Position numbers and translations under genes: made by a program | Shown: piece by piece, positions 48,579 through 57,500 of the stretch | Layout: each line of letters opens with the position of its first letter | How positions within the stretch are numbered: the stretch's first letter is position 1 | DNA from: Candidatus Aenigmatarchaeota archaeon | GTDB taxonomy: Archaea > Aenigmatarchaeota > Aenigmatarchaeia > GW2011-AR5 | DNA length: 64,000 nt | Assembly (NCBI GenBank): GCA_016184005.1 | Contig: JACPDL010000003.1 | Span: 444,974-508,973, forward strand | Direction of reading: 5' to 3' | The notes under the pieces: generated by a model | Databases searched by the model: none | Told to the model about the DNA's origin: nothing | Seen by the model: the letters and a program-made list of their open reading frames with translations, nothing else

Positions 48579-49301
48579 TTATTCTTTAACACCAATAAAC
48601 AATCCTCTGTCTTTCAGCAAACCATTTTTGGTAAATCTTGCTTTAAGACCTGCTTGTTTCATAAATTGCAAGGTTTTATCAATTTCGAATAATCCAAGCT
48701 CGTGTCTATCAACAAAATGTTTCACTTCTTTGTTTCGTTCAGCAATTAAATAATGCATATCCATTTCTGAAACATTTCCTTTAACTTTAGACACGGCCAA
48801 CCTTGCAATTTTGATATCTTTGTTTTCATAAATTGTCATGTGGGGAGAGCCTGCTTTGTAAGCAGATTTGGTAAACCATGGCTCGATTATTACTACACCA
48901 CCTGTTTTCAAGTGCTTTGCAAAATTTTCCAATGTTTTTTCTAGATTTTGGTAAGTTTTGACATATCCAATGGAGCTAAAAAGACACGTGATTACATCAA
49001 ATTTCTTATTGAGATTAAAATTAATCATATCAGCTTTTTTTAAAGTGATATTCTTGATTTTCTTTTTAGCGACATCCAAAATACCCTGATTTAAATCAAT
49101 TCCCGTGCAGGAAAACTTTTGCTTAAAATACTGAAGGTGGTGTCCCGTGCCGCATGCAACCTCAAGCAGGTCTTTACCGTTTGATTTTTTGTATCTTGCA
49201 ATGAGTTTTTTGATTTTATCTGCTTCTTTTTTGTAGTTTTTCCGAGTGTAGATTAAATCGTAATATGATGCAAGTTCGCGATAAAGGGATTGTTTTTTCA
49301 T
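48579..49301 (-). CDS. Class I SAM-dependent methyltransferase
   Basis: A 240-residue methyltransferase with N-terminal YRELASYYDLIYTRKNYKKE, motif I LLEVACGTGHHLQYF, the acidic strand GIDLNQG, and FDVITCLFSSIGYVKTYQNL followed by LKTGGVVIIEPW. The pattern matches small-molecule or glycine/sarcosine-like methyltransferases. ATG 49301 is chosen; reading further upstream runs into the divergent Hef nuclease fragment. AT-rich codons. Confidence 0.85.
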   Translation of the reverse strand: MKKQSLYRELASYYDLIYTRKNYKKEADKIKKLIARYKKSNGKDLLEVACGTGHHLQYFKQKFSCTGIDLNQGILDVAKKKIKNITLKKADMINFNLNKKFDVITCLFSSIGYVKTYQNLEKTLENFAKHLKTGGVVIIEPWFTKSAYKAGSPHMTIYENKDIKIARLAVSKVKGNVSEMDMHYLIAERNKEVKHFVDRHELGLFEIDKTLQFMKQAGLKARFTKNGLLKDRGLFIGVKE

Positions 49302-49373
49302 AATATCATTATAAAGAATAAAGCATATTATAAAGTATCGAAAAGCCCCTAGATAGCCTGTGAAGTGATAGCC

Positions 49374-49547
49374 ATGCAAACCGCATTCAAGGGCGATAAA
49401 AGCGTCGTCATATACGCAGACCACAGGGAGCTAAGCTCAAAGGCCGCAATGATACTCAAGAAACACTGCGACCTCAGGGAGCAGCTGGAAGTGGCGGAAA
49501 TTTTATATACTTATTGGTTCAAATATGGTACATATGGTTCAAAATAA
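49374..49547 (+). pseudogene. Truncated copy of the Hef nuclease start
   Basis: The first 19 bases and a 72-base block (49413-49484) are identical to the start of the intact nuclease gene (50602-50620 and 50641-50712). The 20 bases between differ but code the similar GDKSVVIYA instead of DGKSIVIYA. After the block one CAG codon is missing, then homology fades (EVAEI instead of DVADY) and the frame stops at 49547. The MNT-HEPN insert follows. It is the 5' end of an allele cut off by the insertion. Confidence 0.8.
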
Positions 49548-50088
49548 AGACGGTATAGAATCGGAAATAATACTCCTCCTTCTCAGAGGTGAAAATCACT
49601 TACGAGGCATAGCCAAACAACTAAATGAATCACATTCAACAATTTTAAGAAAGGTGGATAAATTGGCAAGTGCGAATGTCTTAGATTTTAAAAAAGAAGG
49701 CAGAAACAAAGTTTTCTTCGTAAGAAAGAACTTGCAGGCAAAAAACTATGTATTCAATGCAGAACGCTACAAGCTGATAAAGCTTCTGAAGAAATATCCA
49801 GAATTAAGCATAATCATAGATGAACTCCTTAAGAAAAGCAAGGAGAAGCTGATAGTTCTATTCGGCAGCTATGCAAAATTTTTGGCAAAGGCCGACAGTG
49901 ACATCGACATATATGTAGAAACAAGAAGCAGAAAAGTCAAGGATGAAATGAAGTCAGTCCATTCAAAAATTAGGGTACAAATAGGTGGTTTTGATCTCAA
50001 TTCATATTTGATAAAAGAAATAATAAAAAATCACATCATATTAAAGGGGGTGGAAGACTTCTATGAAAAAACCAAGTTTTTTGCGTAA
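49534..50088 (+). CDS. HTH-nucleotidyltransferase (MNT) protein, likely antitoxin of an MNT-HEPN pair
   Basis: A 184-residue protein. Residues 5-60 are a winged helix (LRGIAKQLNESHSTILRKVDKL, wing KKEGRNKVFFV), and residues 100-170 a minimal nucleotidyltransferase: LIVLFGSYAKFLAKADSDIDIYVE has the GS and paired Asp motif. MNT partners AMPylate and silence HEPN toxins. ATG 49534 or 49525 are both possible; a TTTATATAC box lies about 25 bases upstream, and the palindrome ATATGGTACATAT overlaps the start. It overlaps the HEPN gene by 26 bases. Confidence 0.87.
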   Translation: MVQNKDGIESEIILLLLRGENHLRGIAKQLNESHSTILRKVDKLASANVLDFKKEGRNKVFFVRKNLQAKNYVFNAERYKLIKLLKKYPELSIIIDELLKKSKEKLIVLFGSYAKFLAKADSDIDIYVETRSRKVKDEMKSVHSKIRVQIGGFDLNSYLIKEIIKNHIILKGVEDFYEKTKFFA

Positions 50089-50551
50089 GCTGAAGAAAGA
50101 AGGCAAACTAGAATTAGTAGAACCCTCTGAAGAAATCTGCAGGTCTTATACAGAGAAAGCTGATAATTGCCTAAAGTCAGCGAAGTTGTTATTGCAACAT
50201 AATTTATACGAAAACTCAGTGTCTATGTCGTATTATACAATGTACAATTTACTGACAGCATTGCTGTTCAAATGCGGGATGAAATGCGAAAACCACGCAG
50301 CCTCTATAATTCTTTTCAAGAGGCTATTTGGCAGGGCAGATCTGTTCAAAATAATATCATTTGCAAAGGAAGAAAGAATAGACAAGCAGTATTATGTGAC
50401 ATCTGAAAAGGATTTTGTTCTAACGAAGGAAGCTACAGAAGATATGTTGAAGATGGCAGAAGACTTTCTGGTCAAAATGAAATTATTGACAGCAGAACTC
50501 AAAAACGAGCAGATAGTTAACCTTAGAGAAAAATTCAAAACTATAGAATAG
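50063..50551 (+). CDS. HEPN-domain protein, likely toxin of an MNT-HEPN pair
   Basis: A 162-residue all-helical protein. The HEPN core is KADNCLKSAKLLLQHNLYEN then VSMSYYTMYNLLTALLFKCG, followed by the C-terminal KCENHAASIILFKRLF with the conserved polar and His residues near the RNase motif. HEPN toxins cleave RNA and are kept off by the paired nucleotidyltransferase. It overlaps the MNT gene and ends 51 bases before the intact Hef nuclease gene. Confidence 0.85.
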   Translation: MKKPSFLRKLKKEGKLELVEPSEEICRSYTEKADNCLKSAKLLLQHNLYENSVSMSYYTMYNLLTALLFKCGMKCENHAASIILFKRLFGRADLFKIISFAKEERIDKQYYVTSEKDFVLTKEATEDMLKMAEDFLVKMKLLTAELKNEQIVNLREKFKTIE

Positions 50552-50601
50552 CCAGTAAAAATCCATAATATTCATTTTTGAAATTATTGTAGTGATGTAT
50601 C

Positions 50602-51282
50602 ATGCAAACCGCATTCAAGGACGGCAAGAGCATTGTGATCTACGCAGACCACAGGGAGCTAAGCTCAAAGGCCGCAATGATACTCAAGAAACACTGCGAC
50701 CTCAGGGAGCAGCAGCTGGATGTCGCTGATTACCTGCTCAGCGACAGGGTTGCTTGCGAAAGGAAGACGGCAAAGGATTTCGTTGCCAGCATCATGGACC
50801 AGCGGCTTTTCAGCCAGCTTTCGAACATGAAGCAGTTTCCTTCGCCGGTGCTGCTGATAGAAGGTGAAGAGGTTTTCGATACGGGCATAAACATGCATCC
50901 CAATGCGATTCGCGGAGCCCTGGCCAGCATTATAGTTGACTATTCAATGCCTATCATCTGGACGAAAACGCCTTTGGAAAGCGCGCAGATGCTTTATACC
51001 ATAGCGAAGCGCGAGCAGATGCAGGAAAAAAGGTCTGTGGCAATACGCGGCAAAAGGCCCGCGAAGAGCACAAACCAGGAGCAGGAGTTCCTCGTATCCG
51101 GATTGCCGGGCGTATCAACGATAAAAGGCAAGAACCTGCTGAAGCATTTCCTGACGCCTGAGAAAATTTTCGCGGCTAATGAAAAACAACTGCAGCAGGT
51201 AGAAGGAATAGGTGAAGGCATGGCAAAGCGCATCCGTCGGCTTCTCAGCAAAAAATACGAGAAATCTATCCTGGAGGATTAG
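50602..51282 (+). CDS. ERCC4-type nuclease, separate Hef/XPF nuclease subunit
   Basis: Structure-specific DNA endonuclease for branched or stalled forks, 226 residues. The nuclease core starts IVIYADHRELSSKAAMIL and has CERKTAKDFVASIMDQRL, the ERK-x3-D catalytic motif. The C-terminal tandem HhH domain includes LVSGLPGVSTIKGKNLL and QQVEGIGEGMAKRI. The helicase half is a separate gene at 41272, so Hef is split. The first 110 bases are duplicated upstream around an MNT-HEPN insert. Confidence 0.95.
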   Translation: MQTAFKDGKSIVIYADHRELSSKAAMILKKHCDLREQQLDVADYLLSDRVACERKTAKDFVASIMDQRLFSQLSNMKQFPSPVLLIEGEEVFDTGINMHPNAIRGALASIIVDYSMPIIWTKTPLESAQMLYTIAKREQMQEKRSVAIRGKRPAKSTNQEQEFLVSGLPGVSTIKGKNLLKHFLTPEKIFAANEKQLQQVEGIGEGMAKRIRRLLSKKYEKSILED

Positions 51283-51283
51283 C

Positions 51284-51523
51284 ATGGCGGCAAAAGACAT
51301 TAAGAATCTTATTGCTACAATCATAATTGTAATTATAGGCGTGCATCTGCTCGTTTATGTATCAAAGGGCTACATTCCTCAATATTCTTCCCTGCCAGGA
51401 GCCGAAATATTCTCCTCGCTTGAAGCAATGTCAAGCCTTATAACAATTGTGCTTGTTATAATCATCTTGTTTTTGCTGCCGTTTTACTTTTCAAAGAAAA
51501 GCGGGGAGAAGAAGATACGATGA
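51284..51523 (+). CDS. Small two-helix membrane protein
   Basis: A 79-residue protein with helices at about residues 8-27 (LIATIIIVIIGVHLLVYVS) and 47-70 (LITIVLVIIILFLLPFYF) and a short outside loop (GYIPQYSSLPGAE). No family. It starts one base after the nuclease stop and overlaps the ureohydrolase by four bases, so it is in that transcript. Confidence 0.75.
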   Translation: MAAKDIKNLIATIIIVIIGVHLLVYVSKGYIPQYSSLPGAEIFSSLEAMSSLITIVLVIIILFLLPFYFSKKSGEKKIR

Positions 51524-52320
51524 TGTACACATCAAACACATTTGTTCCGAATAACTATGAGCCGCGTGAAGCAGATGTTGTTTTCCTTGGCGTGCCGTTC
51601 GGTGCCACAAGCGTGAGCAAGCCGTCCATATACGGGCCAGTAATGGTGAGGCAATCCCTGAAGATAGTCGAGGATTTTGTGCCTGCGATGTATGAGAAGA
51701 TAAAGGTCTGCGATCTTGGTGACCTGGAATTCGTTCCCGGTTCTTTCGAACTCACTGCAGAAAGGGTGCGGGAAACAGCAAAAGACATAATGGCTGTAAA
51801 CAAGAAGGCGTTCATAATTCTGGTGGGTGGAGAGCACTCGATGACCCTGCCTTTGGCTGAGGCACTGGAACCAAAGACCATAGTGCACTTTGATGCGCAT
51901 GGTGACTGCCTTCCAGATTACTTAGGCAACAAATACACGCACCAGACATGGGCGTGGCATGCCAGCAGGTTTTCGCGCATTATCCAGCTGGGAGTAAACA
52001 CGAAAACACCCGGTGAAGAGAGAATAGTAAAAGAGCGGAATATAGAACGCTTCGGGTTTGCAGAATTCATTAAAAAGACACCAAAAATGCAAAAACCTGT
52101 CCATGTAAGCATTGATATTGACGTCTTCGATCCGTCATTCATAGGTGAAACAGGCTACTATGAAGGCAAAGCCACCAAGGAAGAAGTCTTTGGAGCCTTA
52201 GATAAAATAGGCGCAGATTCCCTTGATATAATGGAAATATGCGATGATAAATTGCCAAGCAAGTCAGGATTCCTTGCTGCTGATATCATACAGCGCGTCC
52301 TTGCAAAGAGGTTTTTGTGA
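51520..52320 (+). CDS. Ureohydrolase family protein (agmatinase/arginase-like)
   Basis: Two-manganese hydrolase of the arginase/agmatinase superfamily, 266 residues. The metal ligands are visible in LVGGEHSM, VHFDAHGDC and SIDIDVFDPSF. Substrate-loop residues that separate agmatinase, arginase and formiminoglutamase are not decisive here; polyamine-linked agmatinase is a common archaeal role. Start ATG 51520 or 51523. It overlaps the genes on both sides by one to four bases. Confidence 0.88.
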   Translation: MMYTSNTFVPNNYEPREADVVFLGVPFGATSVSKPSIYGPVMVRQSLKIVEDFVPAMYEKIKVCDLGDLEFVPGSFELTAERVRETAKDIMAVNKKAFIILVGGEHSMTLPLAEALEPKTIVHFDAHGDCLPDYLGNKYTHQTWAWHASRFSRIIQLGVNTKTPGEERIVKERNIERFGFAEFIKKTPKMQKPVHVSIDIDVFDPSFIGETGYYEGKATKEEVFGALDKIGADSLDIMEICDDKLPSKSGFLAADIIQRVLAKRFL

Positions 52321-52595
52321 TGGCTATAGAAAAAGGCACTATAAAGGTCGTATGGATAACCAAGGATACGAAGAGAATACACTCCAAGATGTTCGATGAT
52401 ATCAGTATGGCAAAGGATTTCGGAGAAAAGAAAAAAGACTATTTAGTATTCAAGCTCCTGCGGCACAAGAACTTCAATGAATTCTCATGGGCCCTTTTGC
52501 CTTATGGAAATTATAAGCTGTACCAGAATGCCCTGGCTTTTTACCAGAAGCACAGGAACAGCAAGCTGGCTATTGAAAGGTTATTCAGGCTTTAG
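52320..52595 (+). CDS. Protein of unknown function (91 residues)
   Basis: A small basic protein with early strands (TIKVVWITKDTKRIHSKMF) then helices (FKLLRHKNFNEFSWALLPYG, FYQKHRNSKLAIERLFR). Not assigned to a family. ATG 52320 is linked to the ureohydrolase stop by one base, and dphB follows three bases later, so it is part of the operon. Confidence 0.65.
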   Translation: MAIEKGTIKVVWITKDTKRIHSKMFDDISMAKDFGEKKKDYLVFKLLRHKNFNEFSWALLPYGNYKLYQNALAFYQKHRNSKLAIERLFRL

Positions 52596-52598
52596 GCG

Positions 52599-53321
52599 AT
52601 GACAATGCTCTACTTGATAGGTCTTGGAATATGGGATGAGACGGACTTAACCCTGAGGGCGATAGAAGCACTAAAGACATGCGACAAGATCTATTGCGAG
52701 CTTTACACGGCCAACTGGAAAGGCGACCTGAAAGCAATAGAAAAAATGACAGGCAAGAAAATCCAGATGCTTGAAAGAGAAATTGTTGAAAGTGACCTGA
52801 TTCCAGCTGAAGCCAGGAAGAAAAGAATAGCTTTGCTTGTGCCAGGCGACCCGCTGGTAGCCACGACGCATCTCCAGCTGGTTCAGGACGCAAAAAAGAA
52901 GCATGTGAAAACAACTATAATCCATTCATCTAGCATCTACACTGTTGTAGCTGAAACTGGATTCTCGATATACAAATTTGGCAGGACAACGACACTAGCT
53001 TACCCGGAAAAAGGCTACGACCCGCATTCGCCTTATGAGATCATACTGCTCAACAGAAAGATTGGCCTGCACACACTCGTGCTGCTGGATACAAAGAACA
53101 GCGGCATGACAATATCGGAGGCATTGGAACTGCTTGAAAAGATGGACAAGGAAGAAATCCTGACAAAGACCAGGATTGCTGTCGCTGCAAACATGGGCGG
53201 CGGCAGGCAGACAATAAGATACGGTTATGCAAAAGACCTGAAAATAAAAGATACGGGCATAATCATTATTCCAAGCATCCTGAACTACAACGAAGAAGAG
53301 GCTATGAAATTATGGCAATAG
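52599..53321 (+). CDS. dphB: Diphthine synthase
   Basis: SAM methyltransferase that trimethylates the histidine of elongation factor 2 in diphthamide synthesis. The 240 residues show the tetrapyrrole-methylase fold: MLYLIGLGIWDETDLTLRA at the start, LLVPGDPLVATTH, and GRTTTLAYPEKGYDPHSPYE typical of Dph5. ATG 52605 (MLYLIGLG) is an equally possible start. Dph6, the last-step ligase, is encoded at 60091. The stop overlaps the DUF357 gene. Confidence 0.95.
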   Translation: MTMLYLIGLGIWDETDLTLRAIEALKTCDKIYCELYTANWKGDLKAIEKMTGKKIQMLEREIVESDLIPAEARKKRIALLVPGDPLVATTHLQLVQDAKKKHVKTTIIHSSSIYTVVAETGFSIYKFGRTTTLAYPEKGYDPHSPYEIILLNRKIGLHTLVLLDTKNSGMTISEALELLEKMDKEEILTKTRIAVAANMGGGRQTIRYGYAKDLKIKDTGIIIIPSILNYNEEEAMKLWQ

Positions 53322-53539
53322 ATGAAGACTTGCGCAAGGAAACGGAGAGATGGCTCGCTAAAATAGAAGAAGAAAGGAAGAAGATAGGCTCAGGAGACGA
53401 TTATATAATAAAGAATATTGACGCCTATATCTCCGACTCAAGGCATTTCATGGAAAAGGGGGACTTGATCAGGGCTTTTGAGGCCGTTGTGTGGAGTTGG
53501 GCGTACATTGAGATAGGCCGGCAAAAAAAATTGATTTAG
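53312..53539 (+). CDS. DUF357 family protein
   Basis: A 75-residue helical protein of the archaeal DUF357 family: ERWLAKIEEERKKI, then YISDSRHFMEKGDLIRAFEAVVWSWAYIE-like segment (seen as DSRHFMEKGDLIRAFEA and WSWAYIEIG). Function unknown. It overlaps dphB by ten bases and a convergent small membrane gene by four. Confidence 0.88.
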   Translation: MAIDEDLRKETERWLAKIEEERKKIGSGDDYIIKNIDAYISDSRHFMEKGDLIRAFEAVVWSWAYIEIGRQKKLI

Positions 53540-53703
53540 AACTTGAAAGGGCTTATCGACCTGAATACGTAGAACCAGACGAATGCCACGATGATAAAAG
53601 TGATTATACCGACTGTTATTCTAACAAGCTTATGGTCCATTTCTGCAAAGTCTTCCAATGACATTCTCCAGAACGTTCTGAAAATGCCCTTGATCGTCTC
53701 CAT
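53536..53703 (-). CDS. 55-residue single-pass membrane protein
   Basis: A short protein with an amphipathic N-terminal part (IKGIFRTFWRMSLEDFAEMD) and one strong helix (VRITVGIITFIIVAFVWFYV). The layout is similar in size to SecE-type subunits, but the diagnostic SecE residues are not evident, so that is not claimed. It overlaps the convergent DUF357 gene by four bases. Confidence 0.55.
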   Translation of the reverse strand: METIKGIFRTFWRMSLEDFAEMDHKLVRITVGIITFIIVAFVWFYVFRSISPFKF

Positions 53704-53770
53704 TTTAGACATATTATCACTAATTAACTCTACAGCCGCAAGATATATATATTTTGTAATTGAAGAAAAA

Positions 53771-54520
53771 TCACAGTTTCTTTATCTTTCCGGGCTTTGG
53801 CTCGAAGCAGACGCCTTCTTCAAGGAGTTCGTTGACAACAGAGTCAACATCTTCCTCGCTTATGCCTGATTGCGCTATGAGATCCGTGTAGTCGCAACCC
53901 TGGCCGGCATCAAGGCTTACCATAAGCTCGAGCACTTTCTGCTTGTTGTTCTTTTCCTCGACAGCTTCTTCCTCGTTTTCAGAGGAAGCCATTATGCCCT
54001 CAACCTCTTCCTCGCCTATGCCGAATCTTTCGCGCAGGAATCTTTTCAGTTCTGCCAGGTCGCTGACCTGTGCCTTGTGCTCAAGCACTATTTCTCTTTT
54101 CCTTTTCCATTCTTCCGTTTGCTTCCTGATCTCAAGTTCGAACAGCGTCCCTATGTTTGGATCCTGGCATTGCATTATCACTTCAGGCATGATATAGATC
54201 TCGCCCTGATATTCCTTTACCCTGCCGATTGTGTAAACAATATCGCCTGTATTGACGGTTTCTAAGAGCGACAAGGCATTGAATATCTTTGCACGAATGG
54301 TATCTGTGCCGTCATCGAGTGTTATTGAAGCGAACTTCCCGCTTTCAGCAACAAACTTGTCAACAACCGTAGCAAGCAGCCTCACACGGGAAAGGCGAAC
54401 GCCGTTTTTCGTCAGCACGTAATTTGGATTGAAGCCTTCCTGAGGCATATATTTTCCAGTAGTTATCTGCCTGATTTTTGTCTTCACGGCTGTTAATCTT
54501 TTCTTTTCGATTATAATCAT
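53771..54520 (-). CDS. RPA-like single-stranded DNA-binding protein (OB fold plus winged helix)
   Basis: A 249-residue OB-fold protein like archaeal RPA32-type or RPA-associated proteins. The OB core is RLSRVRLLATVVDKF, ITLDDGTDTIRAKIF and GDIVYTIGRVKEYQGEIYI; an acidic, Glu-rich middle (residues 165-200) leads to a C-terminal winged-helix region (CDYTDLIAQSGISEEDVDSV). It lies 40 bases downstream of mcm on the same strand, matching roles in replication. Confidence 0.87.
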   Translation of the reverse strand: MIIIEKKRLTAVKTKIRQITTGKYMPQEGFNPNYVLTKNGVRLSRVRLLATVVDKFVAESGKFASITLDDGTDTIRAKIFNALSLLETVNTGDIVYTIGRVKEYQGEIYIMPEVIMQCQDPNIGTLFELEIRKQTEEWKRKREIVLEHKAQVSDLAELKRFLRERFGIGEEEVEGIMASSENEEEAVEEKNNKQKVLELMVSLDAGQGCDYTDLIAQSGISEEDVDSVVNELLEEGVCFEPKPGKIKKL

Positions 54521-54560
54521 CTCTGCTTATTGTTTTCGATAACTAACTCATCTTTAACTA

Positions 54561-57500
54561 TTAAAGTTTCCTCACGAAGCCGGCGCGGGGCTCGAAGATG
54601 GTGCCCTGGCGCTTTAGCTCTTCTATTATGTCTTCTGCGTTTGTGATGCCTTGGCTCTCTGCTTCAGCCATCACATCCTCTATTGCGACTTCCTTTCCTG
54701 TTTCCTTCCCCAGGGTAGCAATGATGTCTATGATGCCGCTTATCTTTTTCCTTCTGCTTGCTGTGATGCCAGATTCAAGCTTGTCTATGTCAATCTGGCC
54801 TGTCTCGATATCATAGCCTAACTGTGTCAGTGAGAATTTTACCAGTCTGATTGCCCTGTTTGCATCTTCTATCAGGATTTTATCGCCGAGCCTTATTTTT
54901 GCGGAGGCCTCGGCGAGCCTCAGCAGCGCCTCGTACTGCCGGAGCGTGATGCTCACGACGCTTGTTTCGGAAGCCGAATATCTGTTGCGCATATCAACGT
55001 AGAAGTTCTTCAGCAGCTGCGCTGCTTCGTCTGTAAGCTCCAGCGAGTTTATCTGTTTTGCATAAGCAATGTATTTTCTCAGAAGGCCTGTGCTTATAAT
55101 CGGCTCTATTCTTTCCGGCTGCCTCCTGGAAATTATTATGTGCTCTGCAAGCTTCTCATCTACTGTTTTGTCCGGTTTGTCCATGAGTGCGAATTTCAGG
55201 TCAAATCTTGAAAGCAACGTCTCCGGTATATCTATCTGCTCAACTATCGAGCGCGCGATGTCGAAGCGGCCGAACTTCGGGTTTGCGGCAGCAAGTACGG
55301 CTGTCTGCGCAGGCAATGTCGCCACTATAGATGCCTTTGCTATGCTCACTGTTTCTATGCTTGTTGCCTCATGCATGGCTATCTGGTCGTCGAGTGACAT
55401 CTTGTCGAATTCATCTATTGCTATCAGGCCCTTGTTGCACAGGATCAGCGCGCCCGCCTCAAGCACCCAGCCGCCTATGGCTTCATTCTTGACAACAGTC
55501 GCAGTGAGCCCGGCGCCCGAGACTCCCGAGCCTGAAACGTAGCGGCCTCTTGGCACAACTGATGAAACAAGCTTGAGAAGGACGCTTTTACCGGTATTAT
55601 GGGATATTACGCCGTTGGCAATGAATCTATGGCTGCGCGGCACTTCTATGTCGTAAACATCTTCAGGCGGGTGCTTGATTATTTTTACAATCTTCTCTGT
55701 CCTCTGCGATTTGAAATGCTTGAAACCTTCCGCTGATTTTGCAAGTTGCGCAAGTTTTGTGCGCTTTTTTTCAGAAACAAAACCTATGTGCTTCGCAAAC
55801 TTTAGCATTGATTCTCCCCGCCTGATCATCAGGTTATCGCCGACAACTCGAGAATGAATAGCGAACCGTAAAAGAAGTATCTGGACGTCTCTGAGCAGCT
55901 CAATTTTGCTGGATTTGAGATTTATTGATCTGTTGCCTCTGCCTTTGTCAAATACGCTGCCATCGGCTTCATAGAGCCATTTCAAAAAAGAAGCAGCGAC
56001 TTTGTTGCCGGATCTAAGAATAAGTTCTGGAACACGTTTTGTTCTAAGAAAGTTCAGATTATATGCTATATCCTTTGAATTTATAGTGGCATAAACCAAT
56101 GGTATCTTTCTTTTTATCAGCCTTCCATCTGTTATGCTATCTTTAAGTTTACGGGTTTTTATTGACTGTTTTATCAAGAACAAAGTTTCTGATATATTTA
56201 CCAATTTGTCTAGGATGTCGATTTCAGGTTCTGCAACAACAAATCCTACTTCGTACTTGTCCACCCATCCGTCGCCAAGAACGTAGCCCATTAAAGCTGC
56301 CAGATTTTCATCCAAATATTCAGGCAATTTCCCTTTGAATTTCGGGCCGTATTTTCTTGCAGCAGATGTGAAACCTGTCTCAAGATGCTTGGTGATTGTG
56401 CAAGGTATACCCGTCACAACAGCCAATTTATCTCCAATTTTCATTTCATCCAAACGGCTCCATTTTCTGACAAGCCTTCCATTGTCGTTGCTTATGCACA
56501 TCAGCGGATGGTTGTAAGTACCCTTTATGCTCTTACCGCTTTCAGTAATGACCTCGATTACTGGTTGTTTTTTGTAAATGTGAAAAACCGAGGCCTTGTC
56601 TCTTTTCTTCCCGCCTTCTCCTGTTAAAATACTGACATCAATCTTTTGCAGGTGTTCCTTTCCAATGTCCTGCATTTTTGAAATTGCACCATTTCCCAGT
56701 ACAATTCTTTCATCGCCAACCAAGCATCCGGGGTCGCCGGTTATTAAAATATGAATGTTTCCCCTGATTCTTGTGTTATCGGGAAGCTTGTGTGAAACGC
56801 CGCCGAACAGCTGAAATACCAGCGCCTCCTTTATTTCATCAAAACCGTATATCCCGGGCGCGATGGATTCCTTAAGCTTCTCATAGATGCCGGGATCGCC
56901 GGCAAACTCCTTTATTCTCCTCTCATCCTCTTCTGAAATATCAAGCTCCTCAAACTCAATCTCGCTAGGCAAGACATTCACAGCATCTACGTATGTGTCC
57001 ATCTTCGTCGAAAGCTTGCCTTTTATCCTCTTCGGGAGTTCCTTCAGGATGCCAACAACCTTTATCTTGTTCCCGGGATCTGTCTTTTTCTGCATGCGCG
57101 GCGTTGTGAGGTCCTCCTTGAGCAATATGCTTATCTCCCCGGGGCGCTCTCCCGTTGTCAGCTCGAAAGGCTCCACGCCGACAAGCCACCTGATGTCATA
57201 CATTTTTTTTTCTATGAGCGTGAAATCTCCCCTGTAACCGCATTCGCACATCCAGGGCTTCTGCAGCAAGTTGGTTTCCTGGGGCATTACTATGTTTGTA
57301 GAGCATGTTGGGCACTGGTATATTGCCTCGTATATCTGCGGCTTGACCTCGCTTGCAGCGCGGATAATGGTGTCGATCTGCATGAGCTTGCCTATGTGCT
57401 TTGACCTTAGGTTTCGTATCCTGATCTCCCTGCTGGCAGGCAGGTTCTTTATCCTGACATTTGTTTTCTCGTCAAGGATGTTATGCGCCGCTTCGTTGAG

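Noticed and set aside
49365-49547. The 57-codon ORF as a functional short nuclease
   Set aside because: It stops before the catalytic ERK-x3-D motif and the HhH domains; it is the cut-off start of the nuclease gene.
53536-53703. SecE for the single-helix protein near the RPA-like gene
   Set aside because: Size fits, but the conserved SecE residues before the helix cannot be identified, so only a membrane protein is called.
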